A stretch of DNA of 64,000 nt from Amaranthus tricolor. Lineage: Eukaryota > Streptophyta > Magnoliopsida > Caryophyllales > Amaranthaceae. Made by a program: the position numbers and the translations under genes. The stretch covers positions 15,002,858-15,066,857 of the forward strand of contig NC_080055.1 of the NCBI RefSeq assembly GCF_026212465.1, given 5' to 3'. Under the pieces are notes generated by a model. It did not search any database and had not been told where the DNA came from. It saw nothing but the letters and a program-made list of their open reading frames with translations. Below are positions 1 to 14,820 of the stretch, one piece after another. The number at the start of each line of letters is the position of its first letter. The stretch's first letter is position 1.

Positions 1-1585
1 AAGTGTATAGTGGCTCTTAGCTTGGAGAAAAAATACTAGGGTTTGTTTAGTGGTGTGAGGCCTAAGAAAGTTCTCTTGTGTCAGAAGAGTAAATGAAATT
101 ATTCAATGTAAGAATAATTGAAGTTTGTTCTCAATGATTGCAACTCAAAGAGAAGTTTTAGTTCAATTTTAAAATTTTAGTTAGAATTATGATAACTAGA
201 AAATATGAAATGAGATGGTATATATGTCTCATCATGTAATATATTTGAGAATAGTCTGAAATGTCCTTAGAGAAATGTCATCATCAATTTCAAGGGAGAT
301 TTTCTTGTTCATTTAGCTACAACTCCTTACGTGATAATTTTCCACTCGTTGTGCCAAGGTGCATTAAATACAAAAAATAGTTCTTTCTCATTTTAGTGGC
401 TGTCTCTTTTTATTTATAGAAAAATATATACTTTAGTCCAATCATTAATAATAGATAGCACATTCTTCCTCTACAACCCCTATTTGATGCATTATCCTTT
501 GGGAGATTTTCAGCAACATTTCACCAGCTTGTTGGTAAGGGATTTAGGTCTCTTAGGGATCTAGATCCAGATTCCAGACGTATAGAAGAATGAGCTAATT
601 GCATTGGTCCGTCTCATGGTGAAATTAGCTTATATAAGACAAAATCAAATTTTGTAATTTTAAATTGTTAATTTTGAAACACTTTTTAATAACATAAACC
701 AAACTTTTTTTTGACGAATAAACAATAAACCAAACATTAACAAACTCGAATTTAATGGAGTTTGGGTAAGGAATGTAACCATGACTATTTGTATTTGAAT
801 TACGCTAAAACTTAGGAGAGACTGCCACAATATGAGACGTTATAATTGGGCAAAACCCAAAAATTTTAATTAAATAATCAGTTATAACTTTGGAAATCAA
901 TGAAAAATTCCAATTTTAACGTAAAAGTAATTAATTTTGACATTAAAATGATCAATTTTCACTTACAAGTTTATTAACTTTATAGGATCAATTATTTTAA
1001 AGTCTTTAATTTCGATATTAAATGATCAATTCAGACCTTACAGTATCACATATATAAAGCGATTAATTAAATGATTATTTATGACTTATAAAATAAATCA
1101 ATTAATGATCACATGTTGGAAAAGACATGATCAGATCGATTGGACTATTGATTACAATTAGACTTTTTTATATGCGAGCTTAGGCAGATAGTGGCTCGAT
1201 AATACCTTAAAAATTTACCCGGGCTCAAATAATTGATACATTTTCTTTGTCGCTATCCTCCCATTTTCTTAGCTGGCGGAATCCACGGGTAAGCGGGTAT
1301 TACCAAAATAAAAATTATAAATACAAATATACAATACAAATTATAATGTTCTTGGTGGATTAATGATGTATTGATGATATTAAGTGGTTTTCTTATCATC
1401 CATGTATAATTTACATTGTAGAGGAAAATGGTGAATGAGAGTATAGAAAAACAAAAAGTAAGGGATGGTGAATGAGAGTATAGAAAAAACAAAAAGTAAG
1501 GGAATTGGGCTAATGGGCTGTGTTGATATTGGATAATTGCTTTAGGTAATGTAGATTGTATAGTAATATATTAGATAGTAACTTT
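1..1585. other. AT-rich intergenic DNA, no gene seen
   Basis: I found no coding region here. The only structure is a 37-bp direct tandem duplication at 1428-1502 (unit begins ATGGTGAATGAGAGTATAG) and many short AT-rich near-repeats around 850-1080. A segment at 1250-1305 (TCGCTATCC, then CACGGGTAAGCGGGTATTA) resembles 10515-10552, on the far side of the neighbouring MULE. Confidence 0.6.
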
Positions 1586-2124
1586 CTTGAGAGACCGTTT
1601 CTTTGAGAAACGGTCCTCAAGTGCAGGCCCATTTACATTTTTTGATTAAATACAAAGAAAAAAAAAATTGTGGTATCAACAACCATTTACATCAACGGCC
1701 ATTTACTGCTGGCTTTATTCTCCTCAAAAAATACCATATGTATTCCAATAATGCCATCATTGCTAAACACATTGGAAACTAAGGTAATAATTTAACAACA
1801 TATCTAATTTCTGATCCATTAAAACTGAAATTTCAGTTTCAAATGTGTATTCTTCCCTCTATTTCGATATTTCTCATCTTCAAACGACATGGATGCTTTC
1901 ATGGAAGAGTTCAAACATTTCATGATACAAGTTAAAGGGGATTCATCTTTGCGAGACAATATAGGTATGTTTAATTCTTTCTTTCTTCACTAATTCAATA
2001 AATTAGAGAGAAGCCAAAATGTGATGACCTCATTTTGAAAAAAAGTTTCTACAGTTCCATTAAATGATGAGCATATTCAGTTCGAGCATGACGATGGAAT
2101 GACAGTTAGGGAACACAAAGGTTA

Positions 2125-3110
2125 ATAACTCCAACTTGATATCTGTTTATAGTTTGGCATTAAATAACATATAAGTCGTTGTAATTTGATGTTCATCTTG
2201 GTGTAATTTGTACTTTGGCATTGGATAACATATAATTCGTTTTAATAAGAATTTTTAATTTTACTTGGTTATAAATATGTTGTAGGTTGCTACTGAAATG
2301 GTTGTAGTTTTGATATTAAAGTTATTATAAATTGGCACTAAAGGTGATACAGTTTGATATTAGAAATTATATAAGTTGACATTTAATACTTAGAAGTTGG
2401 TATTAGATATTATATAAGTTGATATTAGATATCATATAGTTTTATAAAAAAAAATAATGTTATTTAAGTATGTAGTAAATTGGCATTAAATATTGTATAA
2501 GATATTATTTGGTGCTTATAAATTGATGTTATTGATTATAGTTTGATATTTGATATCATATATTTGATATAAGTTGATATTATATAAGTTGACATTAGGT
2601 ATTATATAAGTTGGCATTAGTTATTTTAGATGATTATTAAATTTGCACTAGATATTGTATAACTGGGCAGTTTGACATTAGATGTTATAAAATGGTTTTA
2701 GGGCTTATACGATTTGGCATTAGTATAATATAAATAGGAACTATGTATTATGTAAGTTGATTTTATGTAAAATGGCTTTATGATTAATACAAGTATGAAC
2801 TATATCTTACTCGAGTTGGGATTGTATACTATGTAAATTGGCATAGATCAGAATCAAGTTGGAGTTATATTTTATGCAAAATTGGCATTAAGAAACTATA
2901 CAAAATGGGTTTAGGTCTTATACAGCTGGAACTATATATTATACGAAGTTGGTATTAAGAATATATAAATTGTTATTAAGAATATATAAATTGGTATCAA
3001 GTTGGAATTATATATATGATGTAAATTGGTATTAAGAATATATAAATTGGATTTATGATTGTATCAAGTGGGCATTACACTTAAATAAATTGATATTATT
3101 TTAAAGTGTG
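2125..3110 (+). repeat. Degenerate ~22-nt repeat array (AAGTTGGCATTAGATATTAT), left arm
   Basis: About 1 kb between transposase exons consists of imperfect copies of a ~20-24-nt unit of the form AAGTTGGCATTAGATATTAT, for example five near-consecutive copies at 2340-2430. On this side of the transposase the unit reads in the + direction. Confidence 0.75.
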
Positions 3111-4234
3111 TTTTTTCTCCACGATAACAGGATAAGGATGAAAATGATAAGGGGTGGGGATGCTCAAAGTGTAATCGATCAATTAATATGCGAGGGGGAG
3201 AAGGATCCTCAATTTTTTACCGGGTAAGGTTAAATGACCAAGGACAACTTTCGGCACTTTTTTGGTGTGATGAAATGATGAGAGAGAATTATAAAATTTA
3301 TGGTGATGTCGTTATATTTGACACAACGTACCGGACTAATCGATACAATTTGATATGTAGTCCTATCTTCAAGATAAATAATCATTGGAACAGTGTCATG
3401 TTCAGTTGTGCTTTTAAAGCGAATGAGAAGGTTGAATCATTCGAGTGGGTCTTGTCCAATTTCAAAAAAGTAATCAACGACAAATCACCAAGATCAATAT
3501 TCACAGATCAAGATGCTGCAATGTTGAAGGCAATCGAAAATGTATATTAGCACATTCCTCAATTATGTTATAACATGATTCTTTACTTATACAAACTAAT
3601 ATGAGTTAAATGATTAGGTATTTTCAAGTTTAAAGCATAGACTATGTTTGTTGCACCTGCTTAAAAATGTTGTGGCACGATTCGGAACTTTAAAGTCAGA
3701 TGCCGACTTCAAACATGCTTTCCACAAGTTCTTAATGGGTTGCAATAGTGAGATTGAGTTCGAACAGTGCTGGAAAAACATGGTAAGCACTTATAAATTG
3801 CAAGAGGATGAAGACTTCTACAAATGGTTCGATCGATTATACAACATAAGACACAAATAGTGTACTGGTTGAGTAGGGACTTTTTCTTAGCTTGGCATCT
3901 TCTCTTCCCAACGTAATGAATCAACAAACAACGCATTAGGATTTAATGCAACAAAAACAACAAGTCTAATGCAGTTTTACAAAATATTTAAGGAAACGGT
4001 GGAAAGATGGAGGAAACAGGAGATAGAAGCTGAGTTTTACTGTTCTCGCACAAGACCAAGCTCTAATTTACGACTAACTGGTTTGTTAAAGCATGCATCC
4101 AAAATCTACACTGCAACCTTGTTTAGAGATTTCGAAGAGGAGTTTAAAACAGAAATAGCATGTTCTATATTTGAGGTGAATCAAATTAACGGGATACGAA
4201 ACTATAGGTATATTAAAGCCTACTTAACCTCTTA

Positions 4235-4400
4235 TTTAATACCGGTATATTGTGTACTAAATACCAACTTACTACATTTTAATGCCTAATTATATCATAC
4301 ATGATGGCTATTTTGATTATATCTTAAATAATATTTTTATTATATCTTAAAGCCAATTTACATCATACTTGATGCCAATTTACAATATACTAAAAACCAA
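4235..4400 (-). repeat. Short block of the same repeat in reverse orientation
   Basis: A spacer between the transposase core and the SWIM exon carries the repeat reversed (ATACCAACTTACT, AATGCCTAATTATATC, AAGCCAATTTACATC). The orientation switch relative to 2125-3110 falls within the transposase core. Confidence 0.6.
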
Positions 4401-5589
4401 CTTATTGTGAAACTGCAGAGTTTGGGTAGATGAAGATTCATCTTGTTTTAAAACAATTACTTATCTTGATTTATAAGGAGATGTTAGTGTAAGTTGCAGT
4501 TGCAAAAACTTTGAGGCAAGCGGTTGGTTGTGTTGCCATTGCTTAAGGGTACTACATAATCATTTCGTATCTAAGATTCCGGAGAAGTATATACTAACTC
4601 GTTGGATTAAACATGCTAAAAAGGAAGTGTGGGAGAGAATGTTCAACGACACTACAAAAAATTTTAATGAAAAGGACAATGCACGGAAAATAAAGACGGT
4701 GACCTTACAATGGAGGCATGATATGGGTGTAAGTTTTACAATCTTGTTCTTAAAACATAAAGCGAGGAAGATGCACGAAAGATTGTTAAGGATCTCTATG
4801 TAAAGGCGAGTGAATCTATCAAAAACTATACAATGCAAGAAAACCCAACGCAACAATGTCAGTCACAGACAAATGTTGATAAGGAGCACTATGTTTATCT
4901 TGAACCCTGAAAAGTCAGTGACGAAGGGGAGGAGAAAACAAATTAAAGGACACTTTGATAAAAGAAAAAATTCAACATCTAAAAAGGAGTTTGGTTCCAT
5001 AATACCAAATAAGCACATAATATAATGTATGGTTATAGGGTCATGATTTTATGTATATGCCTAATTAATATTTTATTAACTCCAACTTTTATTATTCTTA
5101 GTCCTAACTTATATTTTCGTAAATCAAACTTATATTATTCCATCTACAAAATTACATAAAAGTCATCCTTAATTAAAATAAAGGAACATCCAATTTATAA
5201 CATCAATTTATACAAAAAACATAAATGCATGTTTAGCAATGATGTCATTAGATTACGAATGATTTCTTTAGCCTACTCTTCTTTACTTGCTCCATTTGCT
5301 CCTTTTTCTCGAGCTTGGCTTATTCCATTTGTTCCTTTTTCGCAAGCTTGGCCCTTACCATTTGTTCTTTCTTTTTTTGTTTCTCCTGTTCCATGAGCTC
5401 CTTCTTTTCTCTTGTACGGATGGAATTGATCAACGATATCCAATTTTTCTTGTCTTTAGCAAAGTATTCAACCTTCCTTATCAAGTTGTCTCTATTCTTG
5501 TTCAAATCAACATCGTACATACTGTAGCACGGTACAATCTACGGTCAGATAGCAGTCAAAAAAAAAACATATGATCCTCATGCATATTA

Positions 5590-6000
5590 TTAAACACTCA
5601 AATTAAGATTTATAAAAAATAAACATAAATCCAATATATAATAAGTTGGCATTAGATATTATATAATTTGACATTAGATACTCTACAAGTTGGCATTAGA
5701 TATTATATAATATAACAACATAAATCCACATAATATATTATTTGGTGCTAATATCATGTCTTAATGCCAATTTATAACAACATAATTTCAACTTATATCA
5801 CTTCTAATGCCAACACTAGTCCTAATGCCAACATAACAACATAATTTCAACTTGGAATGAACATCAATTTATAATACACAAACATCCAACATGCCTGATC
5901 AGAGATGCCACTTATATTAGTCCTAAATGCCACTTATATCAGTCCTAAATGCCACTTATATAAGTCTTAATGCCAATTTAAGAAGTATTTAGATAAAAAT
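5590..6000. repeat. ~22-nt repeat in an intron of the Ulp1-like gene
   Basis: Copies in both directions: forward (AAGTTGGCATTAGATATTAT) at 5640-5705, then reversed (AATGCCAATTTATAACA, AATGCCACTTATATCAGTCC) at 5755-5985. Confidence 0.6.
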
Positions 6001-7274
6001 AAAAAGGGAAGATGTTAGCCTCAAAAAGCGGTTCTATATCAACATTTCCTTGACACCGCTCCATAAAGTACGCAAGATATAGCCCACAACCAAGGCTATC
6101 ATCACATATATTCCAGTCCAATTTAACATCTCTAGTCTTGTAATTTTTTAATCCCAACTTACTAAATCTTAATACCAGCTTAGCATAATTGTTAAAGCCA
6201 CTTAATTTCTATTTAAATAATTCTTAATGCAAATAATAGTCTTTACAACCATTTTTTTTGCTAGATCTTAATACCAACTTAGCAGTATATAATCCAATTA
6301 GCACAATCTTAATCCCAAAATATAAAAATTCCATTTTATATCTGCCTATATCATCAACTTTCTAAATAATGGGTAACAAAAACACTTACACATTGACTGC
6401 ATCCAAAAAGGTATTATTTGTAACCTCTTATCCGGTTTCGCTTCCTTCTGTATATTTTCTCAACAACATTTAAATACAAAGCCCAACATTCAATGAAATT
6501 CGAGCCAATCTCTCCCTGATTGTGCATTGTCAAGACATCCCTCCGGTCCATGAAAAGCAGTGTGGCATATGTGCATAAAATCTCTCTATAAACGACATAA
6601 TGTAATATTAAAATCACAAATAAGCTAAAATTAGAAAAATGAAAGTACAGTTAAACCCATTACCTGAATCCATAGTTTCTTTGCACATTGCGTAATCTAG
6701 TACCATCAGCTCAACTTCCTTCAAGTTCATTATGTATTGTAGGTTTATCTTACAAAATTCACAGGCGGGAACAAACTTCGTTACCGTGCCGCCTAAATCC
6801 AAACTACAAATTTCCTTTTAAGCTAAAGGCACGGGAGTATCAACCTTAGGACTTTTCCCTTTGAAAGGCATCGATGTTATATCATTCTCCCTCTTCGCAT
6901 CCTCCCGCACCGCATCACCTTGACTTAAACCAACATGGACAACACCCTTTCCTTTATCTACAGAAGGTGGTGTAACGCCTCTCGCTTATTCGACAACCAT
7001 ACTTGTAATTTCCTTTTGCGGAATCACCTCTTCATGCACCTCACCTCCACGATCTTCCCCCACATGCTTCTTCGTCATCATTGCACATAATGCATCAACC
7101 AAGGCAAGTCATTCAGTGTTGTTGAAAATTTCTTTGGATTGCGTTAAAACGAGATCATCACTTGTTGGCACATCAATACCTTTCTTCACCTTTGCATCAA
7201 TCACCGTCTTACAATACACGTGAGTGATAACCTCAATATCCCTCTTCAAAACGAGCTCGACATACTCAAAATCC

Positions 7275-7850
7275 TAAAAAACAAATGAATATTATAACAA
7301 ATTTATTGTAAACTTTCAACTTATTTAGTACTAATTTATATATTATTAAACACCAACTTACATTATTATTCAGTGGAAACTTACATTATATTTATTTCTC
7401 ATTTACAACTTATTTATTACCAATTTATATATTATTAAACACCAATTTACATATTCTTATTACCAAGATTTAAATATTATTGCCAACTTACATGATATGT
7501 AATGCTAACTTACTATATATTTAATTCTAACATATATTAATTTAAATGCGAACTTACATGTTCTTATGTATGTCAACTTATATTAATTGAAATGCAAACT
7601 TATATATTTCTTAATGCTTACTTATTTATCACATAATAGTTAAAATGAAAACGTACATGTTCTTAATGCCTATTTACATGTTATCTAATGCCTATTCACA
7701 ATTAATAAGTTGATTATTTAACACCGATTTAAAAATTTTATATTGGCAATTTATAAGTTCCTAATGCCTATTTATTTCTTAAATAATGCCTGTTAGATAA
7801 TAACTATGAATAAATATGCAAGATATGTGCAGCAACAAAAAAAACTTACA
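7275..7850 (-). repeat. ~22-nt repeat in an intron of the Ulp1-like gene
   Basis: This intron is almost entirely copies of the reversed unit (AATGCCAACTTATATTA, AACACCAATTTACATA) with variable spacing. Confidence 0.65.
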
Positions 7851-8899
7851 TCCATTGCCTTTCTTTTGATTTCTTCATCGGTTTCCCATCTTTCATTGCG
7901 TTCATAAGTCAACAACCTTGACACAATTGGTTCATTAACTGGCAAGTCTTGAATGGGCACATCTTGTTAATCATTTTCAGCTGCCTTGTCACGCAATGGC
8001 ATTTCTTCAATAGATGATTCACGTCCCCCACATCTTCGACCTCTTGCACAATCCCCTTGCACCAATCAGTATACGGGTGCGTGATGGGAAATCCATCAAG
8101 CACCATGATTGCTTTACCATACCCAATAGCCCTTTCAACCTCAAATCCATATTTGAGGACCTTCCCATTCAGGTGTTGAACTAAGGGCAAAGACCTAGGA
8201 TACAGTCTTCCCTGAAACGAAAATCGATAACAGTAGCACACAAGTAAAACAAGAACACACCCATTTAATAAATTAATATGATGATCTCCATTAACACGGC
8301 GCACAGTATCACATAAACTTTCTACAATGAAAGAACACCAATAAAAAGAATTTATCGTAGCAGGATTAACAATAGCAGAATACACTGTCTTCCTAATCTT
8401 GAAATCAGGAAGAGGAGCTAGCAAAATAGAAACGTCGTACAACACAAATAACTTTTTAAAATCACCCCCTCCGTTGGGGAACCTCAAAAACAGCTGAGGG
8501 AGATGTTTCGCTTTCATAGCGTCTGGATTAGAAAAACCTGAAGTCTTAACCCATTCATCATAATCGTTTTCATTGGTGCGAGCTTTTATTTTAATTTGGT
8601 TTGTGGGATTTAACAGCAAACCAAAGACATCAAACACATCATTCGCGTTGTTGACGTAGCCTCTATGCTAGGTATATTTTGAATTCGGTTAACATGGTCA
8701 AAGTGAGCAACAAGGAATGGGATAATGCCAGATGGCATTTTACCGCACGTGACCTTTAGCAATCCAGAAAATCTAATGGCATTCATATCGCCAATTTGAG
8801 CCGAAGTAAGAGTATTTTCTTCTTTACCGTTACTGAGGAAAAGATGCGATTTGCAGTTTGTGTATATAGCTCTGTCAACACTGCATACAAAATGGCGAA

Positions 8900-9670
8900 A
8901 CAATAAAACTTATATCATACTAAATCTCAATTTACATCAAACTAATGTCAAATTATAAGTTATATATTGCCAATTTATATTATTTTTAATGTCAATATAT
9001 AAAATACTACTACTAATTTACATTATACTTAACATGCATTTACGTTATATTTATAACAATTATATCATATTAAATGTCAATATATATCATATTAAATGCC
9101 AACTTATATTAGATTAAATGTCAATTTATAACAAATATAATGTCAACTTAGAATAATCTTAATCCCAACTTGCACAGATTAAACATCAACATACAATAAA
9201 CCTAATCCCAACTTGCCAGTTTAGCATGAACAAATCAGTATCAACTTACAATGATAGATACCCCACTGACCTAATACCAACTTATATTGTATATGGTCTA
9301 AAAAATTGTCAACTTATATCGTATTAAATGTCATTTTATATTAAATGTCAACTTATATAATATTAAATGCAAAATTATATTATATTATATCGAATTAAAT
9401 GCCAACTTATATAATATGAAAAGCCAAATTTTATCATAATAAATGCCGATTTATATATATGAAAAGCCAAATTCTATCATATTAAATGTCGATTTATATT
9501 TAATTAAGTATCAATTAAAAACAATAAAAATCCGACTTAACTTTACTAATAATCCCAACTTACAATAAACATAACATAAACCTAATTTACAATAAATAAA
9601 CATAACCCCAATTTAAATTAGATCTAATGCCAATTTAGATCAAATCTAAAGTCGATTTACATATAAACAA
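8900..9670 (-). repeat. ~22-nt repeat in the first intron of the Ulp1-like gene
   Basis: The first intron, about 0.77 kb, is built of the reversed unit (AAATGCCAACTTATATTA), roughly 25-30 degenerate copies by eye. Relative to the gene it reads in the same sense as the 2125-3110 block does relative to the transposase gene. Confidence 0.7.
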
Positions 9671-10350
9671 AAATTAACTTGCGATCCTTCATTTGTTTCC
9701 ATTTTGACATAGCAGAGTTTAGCCTTCTTCCTTTTAGGTTTTGGGCTGGAATCTTGAAGATCATCACTCGTTCCCGCATTTAAGTTGGGTCTTTTTAGAT
9801 TTTTCATTGCATATGCTAGGGTTTATTTATCATCCATGACTAAAATCAAAAAAATTTAGAATTTAAGTGCATTAACGAAGAGAAGTTTGGTTAACAATGA
9901 AAAATAACAATTGAAAATTACAAGAAAAAACGTGACCAAAAAACGTAATCGAAAAAAAATTAAAAAAAACCTAGATTTTTCCATACCTGATGTAGATGAA
10001 GGAACTGGACAAGGTCTTCGCTTGAAATGGTGAAAATGGTAGAGTAAAATAGGAGAAGATTTTGGAAAAACCGAAGAACAATAAAAATGGTGAAGATGGC
10101 GAGAATGGGAGAGTGAAAATGGCGACAATGGAAGAATGAAAATGGCGAGAATGAGATGGTGTTTTGTGTGAATGGGATAATCTCACTGAATATGGAAGGT
10201 TTTTTTAATGATGATTAGCAGTTTGGGGAAGGAAACTGGCGCGTTTTACAATGAGACAATTCAAATCATAGGTTTGCAGTTTTCAATTTCATTAACCGAC
10301 ATAATTAATGAAACTGAATTGTCTTTGATTTTAATTGTTTTTTGTTTGGT

Positions 10351-10930
10351 TTGAGCCGGCCCATTTAAGATAAGAATTTGTGTATATTAAATTAAGTGGA
10401 TAATACTGAATATTTATAATTTAACAGACAATTAAAAACTTTAAATAATAGAACTATTATTTAATATAGTAATGGACAGACAAGTATATTTGTGGGTATT
10501 TTTTTTAGTATCGCTATCCGCCCATTTATCTTTACGGGCGAGTATTATCTGTTCAAATTTTAATTTAAAATTTTATCCAAACATACCAGTTTTACGAACC
10601 CCACGGATAATCCGCATGTGACCGGTTCTAATTACAGTATAAGATGGTCGTTTCATTTAGTTCTTATTTTACACGCAAAGGTTTTGGATTAGTGTGTCTT
10701 TTCTTGCATTTCTCTCTTACAACAAGTAATTCTCTTGTCTCTTTCTTCTGAATATCTATCTTTCCAAAATTTGTCTTTCTCAATTGCTCACGATTTTTTA
10801 AAAATTTTTTCTGGTACTCATGATTTTTATCTCATATTTGAATTGTTTTCCTTATATAGTTGTATAGATGCGAAAAGAATGTGTAAACTAATTTTTGATG
10901 ATTTTTAAAAGTTGACAGTATTTGATGATC
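10351..10930. other. Spacer and probable 5' leader/promoter of ATG8
   Basis: No coding is seen. The pyrimidine-rich stretch 10690-10760 (repeated TCTCTTG / TCTTTCTTCTG) looks like a plant 5' UTR for the ATG8 gene starting at 10931. I could not place a convincing TATA box. Confidence 0.4.
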
Positions 10931-13128
<2,198 letters not shown>

Positions 13129-13309
13129 GTGTATTGCTGCTAATGCTGGTGGTGTAAATAAGTTCAATTCAAGTTTGTAAATAGTCTACTAATTATGAAA
13201 ATAATTACCTCCAACAAGTTCTTTTAAGATAATTTGGATCTTACAACTCTTATGTGCTATTGAAACATTATTTAATACTCCCTTCAATTCATACCAATTG
13301 TCTCATTTG

Positions 13310-13899
13310 TAGGGGTGTTCAAAATCAGATACCGGGTCGATCCGGACCTGGAAATTCGGGTACCCGCTTTTTCAGATACCTAAAATTGTGATCCGGTTTT
13401 GACCCGGTTTAAACCGGGTTGGAAATCGAATACCTGGTTTTCTTAGATTTTTTTTTAAAAAAAATTTATTTTGTCTTTTTTTCGTTCAACCATGCGTTTT
13501 TATCTCTATTTTTATTTAAAATATTTTTTTATATAAAATTCAAATACTAACTCTTCAAAATATTTAACTAAATTAGTCATGAAAGACAAATTAAGAAAAT
13601 TAAAGAATAATATTATTACACATTGGTTTAAGTAAGAACAATTATAAAAAAAATTATATCTACGTGAGAAAAATTATATTAAGATTCAACCCAAGGTTAA
13701 CTTAATAAATATCATCACTATTTTATTTATGAAAAAGTAAAAATAAATAAATAAAGAAATAAATAAAATCGGATACCGAATACTTGGTTTCCAAAAAATG
13801 TGACCTGGATCCGGATTATCCAGTTTGCAAAATCCGAGTAAATTACCCGGTTTTAATCCGGATCGGATATTTCAGATCGGGTTCTTTTGCACTCCCCTA
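13310..13899. mobile_element. Non-autonomous hAT element with 8-bp TSD CTCATTTG
   Basis: Terminal inverted repeats are TAGGGGTGTTCAAAA and the complement of TTTTGCACTCCCCTA. They are bounded by exact 8-bp duplications CTCATTTG at 13302-13309 and 13900-13907, the hAT signature. The interior has GC-rich subterminal motifs near both ends (CGGGTCGATCCGGACC, ATCCGGATCGGATATTTCAG) and no coding. It interrupts the left end of the surrounding Stowaway. Confidence 0.9.
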
Positions 13900-13954
13900 C
13901 TCATTTGTTTTCTACACTATATTAATGCACTAATTCAATCAAAAATATTTCTAA

Positions 13955-14820
13955 TTAGGTTAAAAACCCGTGCAATGCACGAATTTTAAAATACGTTAAT
14001 ATTTTAATGAAATTTTAGATTGGGAACCATACTTCACATTTTTCCTAAAATTTAAAATTGTAATTATGGTACTTTAACAATATAAATGATTGATTTTAAT
14101 GATCAATTAATTGAATTTTATGTCATTTTAGTTTTAAATAACAGTTGATGGAAAAAGGAGCTATTATGTACTTCAAGTAATTTTCTAAATTGCTCTGTAA
14201 TTTTATACACAGTGTAATTTTGCAATATAATTTTCTAAATTGTGCAATTTCAATTACACTAAAATAAATGTAATTTATTCTGTAGTATAATTTTTGATGC
14301 GGTGTAATTCCAGAAATTTATCAGACAATATATAATGTTCTACACAGTACATTATATATTTCCCATTATAATTTTTTAAACAATGCATTTATATACAACT
14401 ATTTAATTAGAATAGTTGTGATTTATTGCATCTATTAATGTATGAGTTTTTCTAAAAATATAAATCTGTAAATATGGTAAGTGTCAAAATGCAAATTAAT
14501 TAAATTCCATTAATACTAACCAATGAAAAAAAGACAAATGTCATGCTCACAATCAAACTTCTTTTTTTGCTATTATGCAGTAAAATTAATAGAATGTATG
14601 ACTGTGTAATTAGAATAATTTTGATTTATTGCATCCATTAATGTATGAGTTTTTCAGAAAATATAAATTTGTAAATACTGTAAGTGTAAAAAAATGCAAA
14701 TTAGTTAAATTCCATTATTACTAACCCATGAAAAAAAGACAAATGGCATGCTCACAATCAAACTTCTTTTTTTGCTATTATACAGTAAACTTAATAGAAT
14801 GTATGATTGTGTATGATTAA
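13955..14820 (-). mobile_element. Probable non-autonomous Helitron (3' end at 13955)
   Basis: Read on the minus strand, the 3' end shows a hairpin CGTGCA-T-TGCACG (13969-13981) about 10 nt before a terminal CTAA followed by T. This matches the Helitron rule of a 3' hairpin, CTRR end and A/T insertion. The 5' end is not certain and no Rep/helicase is present. The alternative is a diverged part of the Stowaway host. Confidence 0.45.
14404..14811 (+). repeat. Two-copy 204-bp tandem duplication
   Basis: Unit 1 begins at 14404 and unit 2 at 14608 (both TAATTAGAATA...). They share nearly every base, including TTCTTTTTTTGCTATTAT and ATGCTCACAATCAAACTTC. It is a local tandem duplication within the Helitron-like segment. 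Confidence 0.85.

Larger units (their letters stand above)
1889..5025 (+). pseudogene. FAR1/Mutator-type MULE transposase, disrupted
   Basis: This is a broken DDE transposase of the FAR1-related MULE group. Exons 1889-1964 and 2055-2120 join in phase through good GT/AG sites to give a 47-residue N-terminus starting MDAFMEEF. The catalytic region is read at 3150-3550, with a frameshift near 3217: YGDVVIFDTTYRTN holds the first Asp and FTDQDAAMLKAI the second. It continues at 3648-3860 and 3969-4220. A C-terminal SWIM zinc finger (CSCKNF...CCHCLRVL, CxCx(n)CxH-like) is read around 4490-4560, after an in-frame TAA near 4474. A basic tail follows to about 5025. I see no N-terminal FAR1 zinc-binding domain between 2120 and 3130, where only repeats lie. 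It is not functional as it stands. Confidence 0.75.
5290..9807 (-). pseudogene. Ulp1-like C48 cysteine protease gene of the MULE, disrupted
   Basis: This minus-strand gene resembles the Ulp1 (SUMO-protease-like, C48) genes carried by KI-type plant MULEs. The first exon is 9807-about 9679, starting MKNLKRPN with a lysine-rich nuclear-localisation-like segment. The main N-terminal domain is 8880-7909, including SGLLKVTCGKMPSGIIPFLV and HLPQLFLRFPNGGGDFKKLF, with a frameshift near 8625 and another possible shift near 7985. Further coding is at 7274-6660 with in-frame stops. A C48-like segment at 6600-6420 includes MDRRDVLTMHNQGEIGSNF, and a Cys-containing segment at 6120-6010 reads DDSLGCGLYLAYFMER. 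A Lys/Glu-rich coiled-coil tail is at 5520-5290. Introns are filled with the ~22-nt repeat. In family members the enzyme would cleave ubiquitin-like modifiers; this copy is broken and activity is not expected. Confidence 0.65.
1586..10350. mobile_element. Degenerate MULE carrying a FAR1-type transposase and a Ulp1-like protease gene (Kaonashi-like)
   Basis: Two convergent broken genes sit here: a Mutator/FAR1-type transposase on + (1889-about 5025) and a Ulp1-like C48 protease gene on - (9807-about 5290). A MULE transposase plus a Ulp1-like gene is the known composition of KI (Kaonashi) elements. The left end has a palindromic start at 1594-1614 (ACCGTTTCT-TTG-AGAAACGGT) followed by AGGCCCATTTAC; the same terminal pattern bounds a short element at 34442-34671. 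I could not find the matching right terminus or a 9-bp duplication, so the right boundary near 10350 is only where the Ulp1 leader ends. Introns and spacers consist mostly of a degenerate ~22-nt repeat. Confidence 0.6.

Noticed and set aside
9856..10186. Minus-strand Ser/His/Phe-rich frames upstream of the Ulp1-like gene
   Set aside because: They come from a low-complexity repeat (ATGGCGAGAATGG-like on +) that is better explained as the leader of the Ulp1-like gene.
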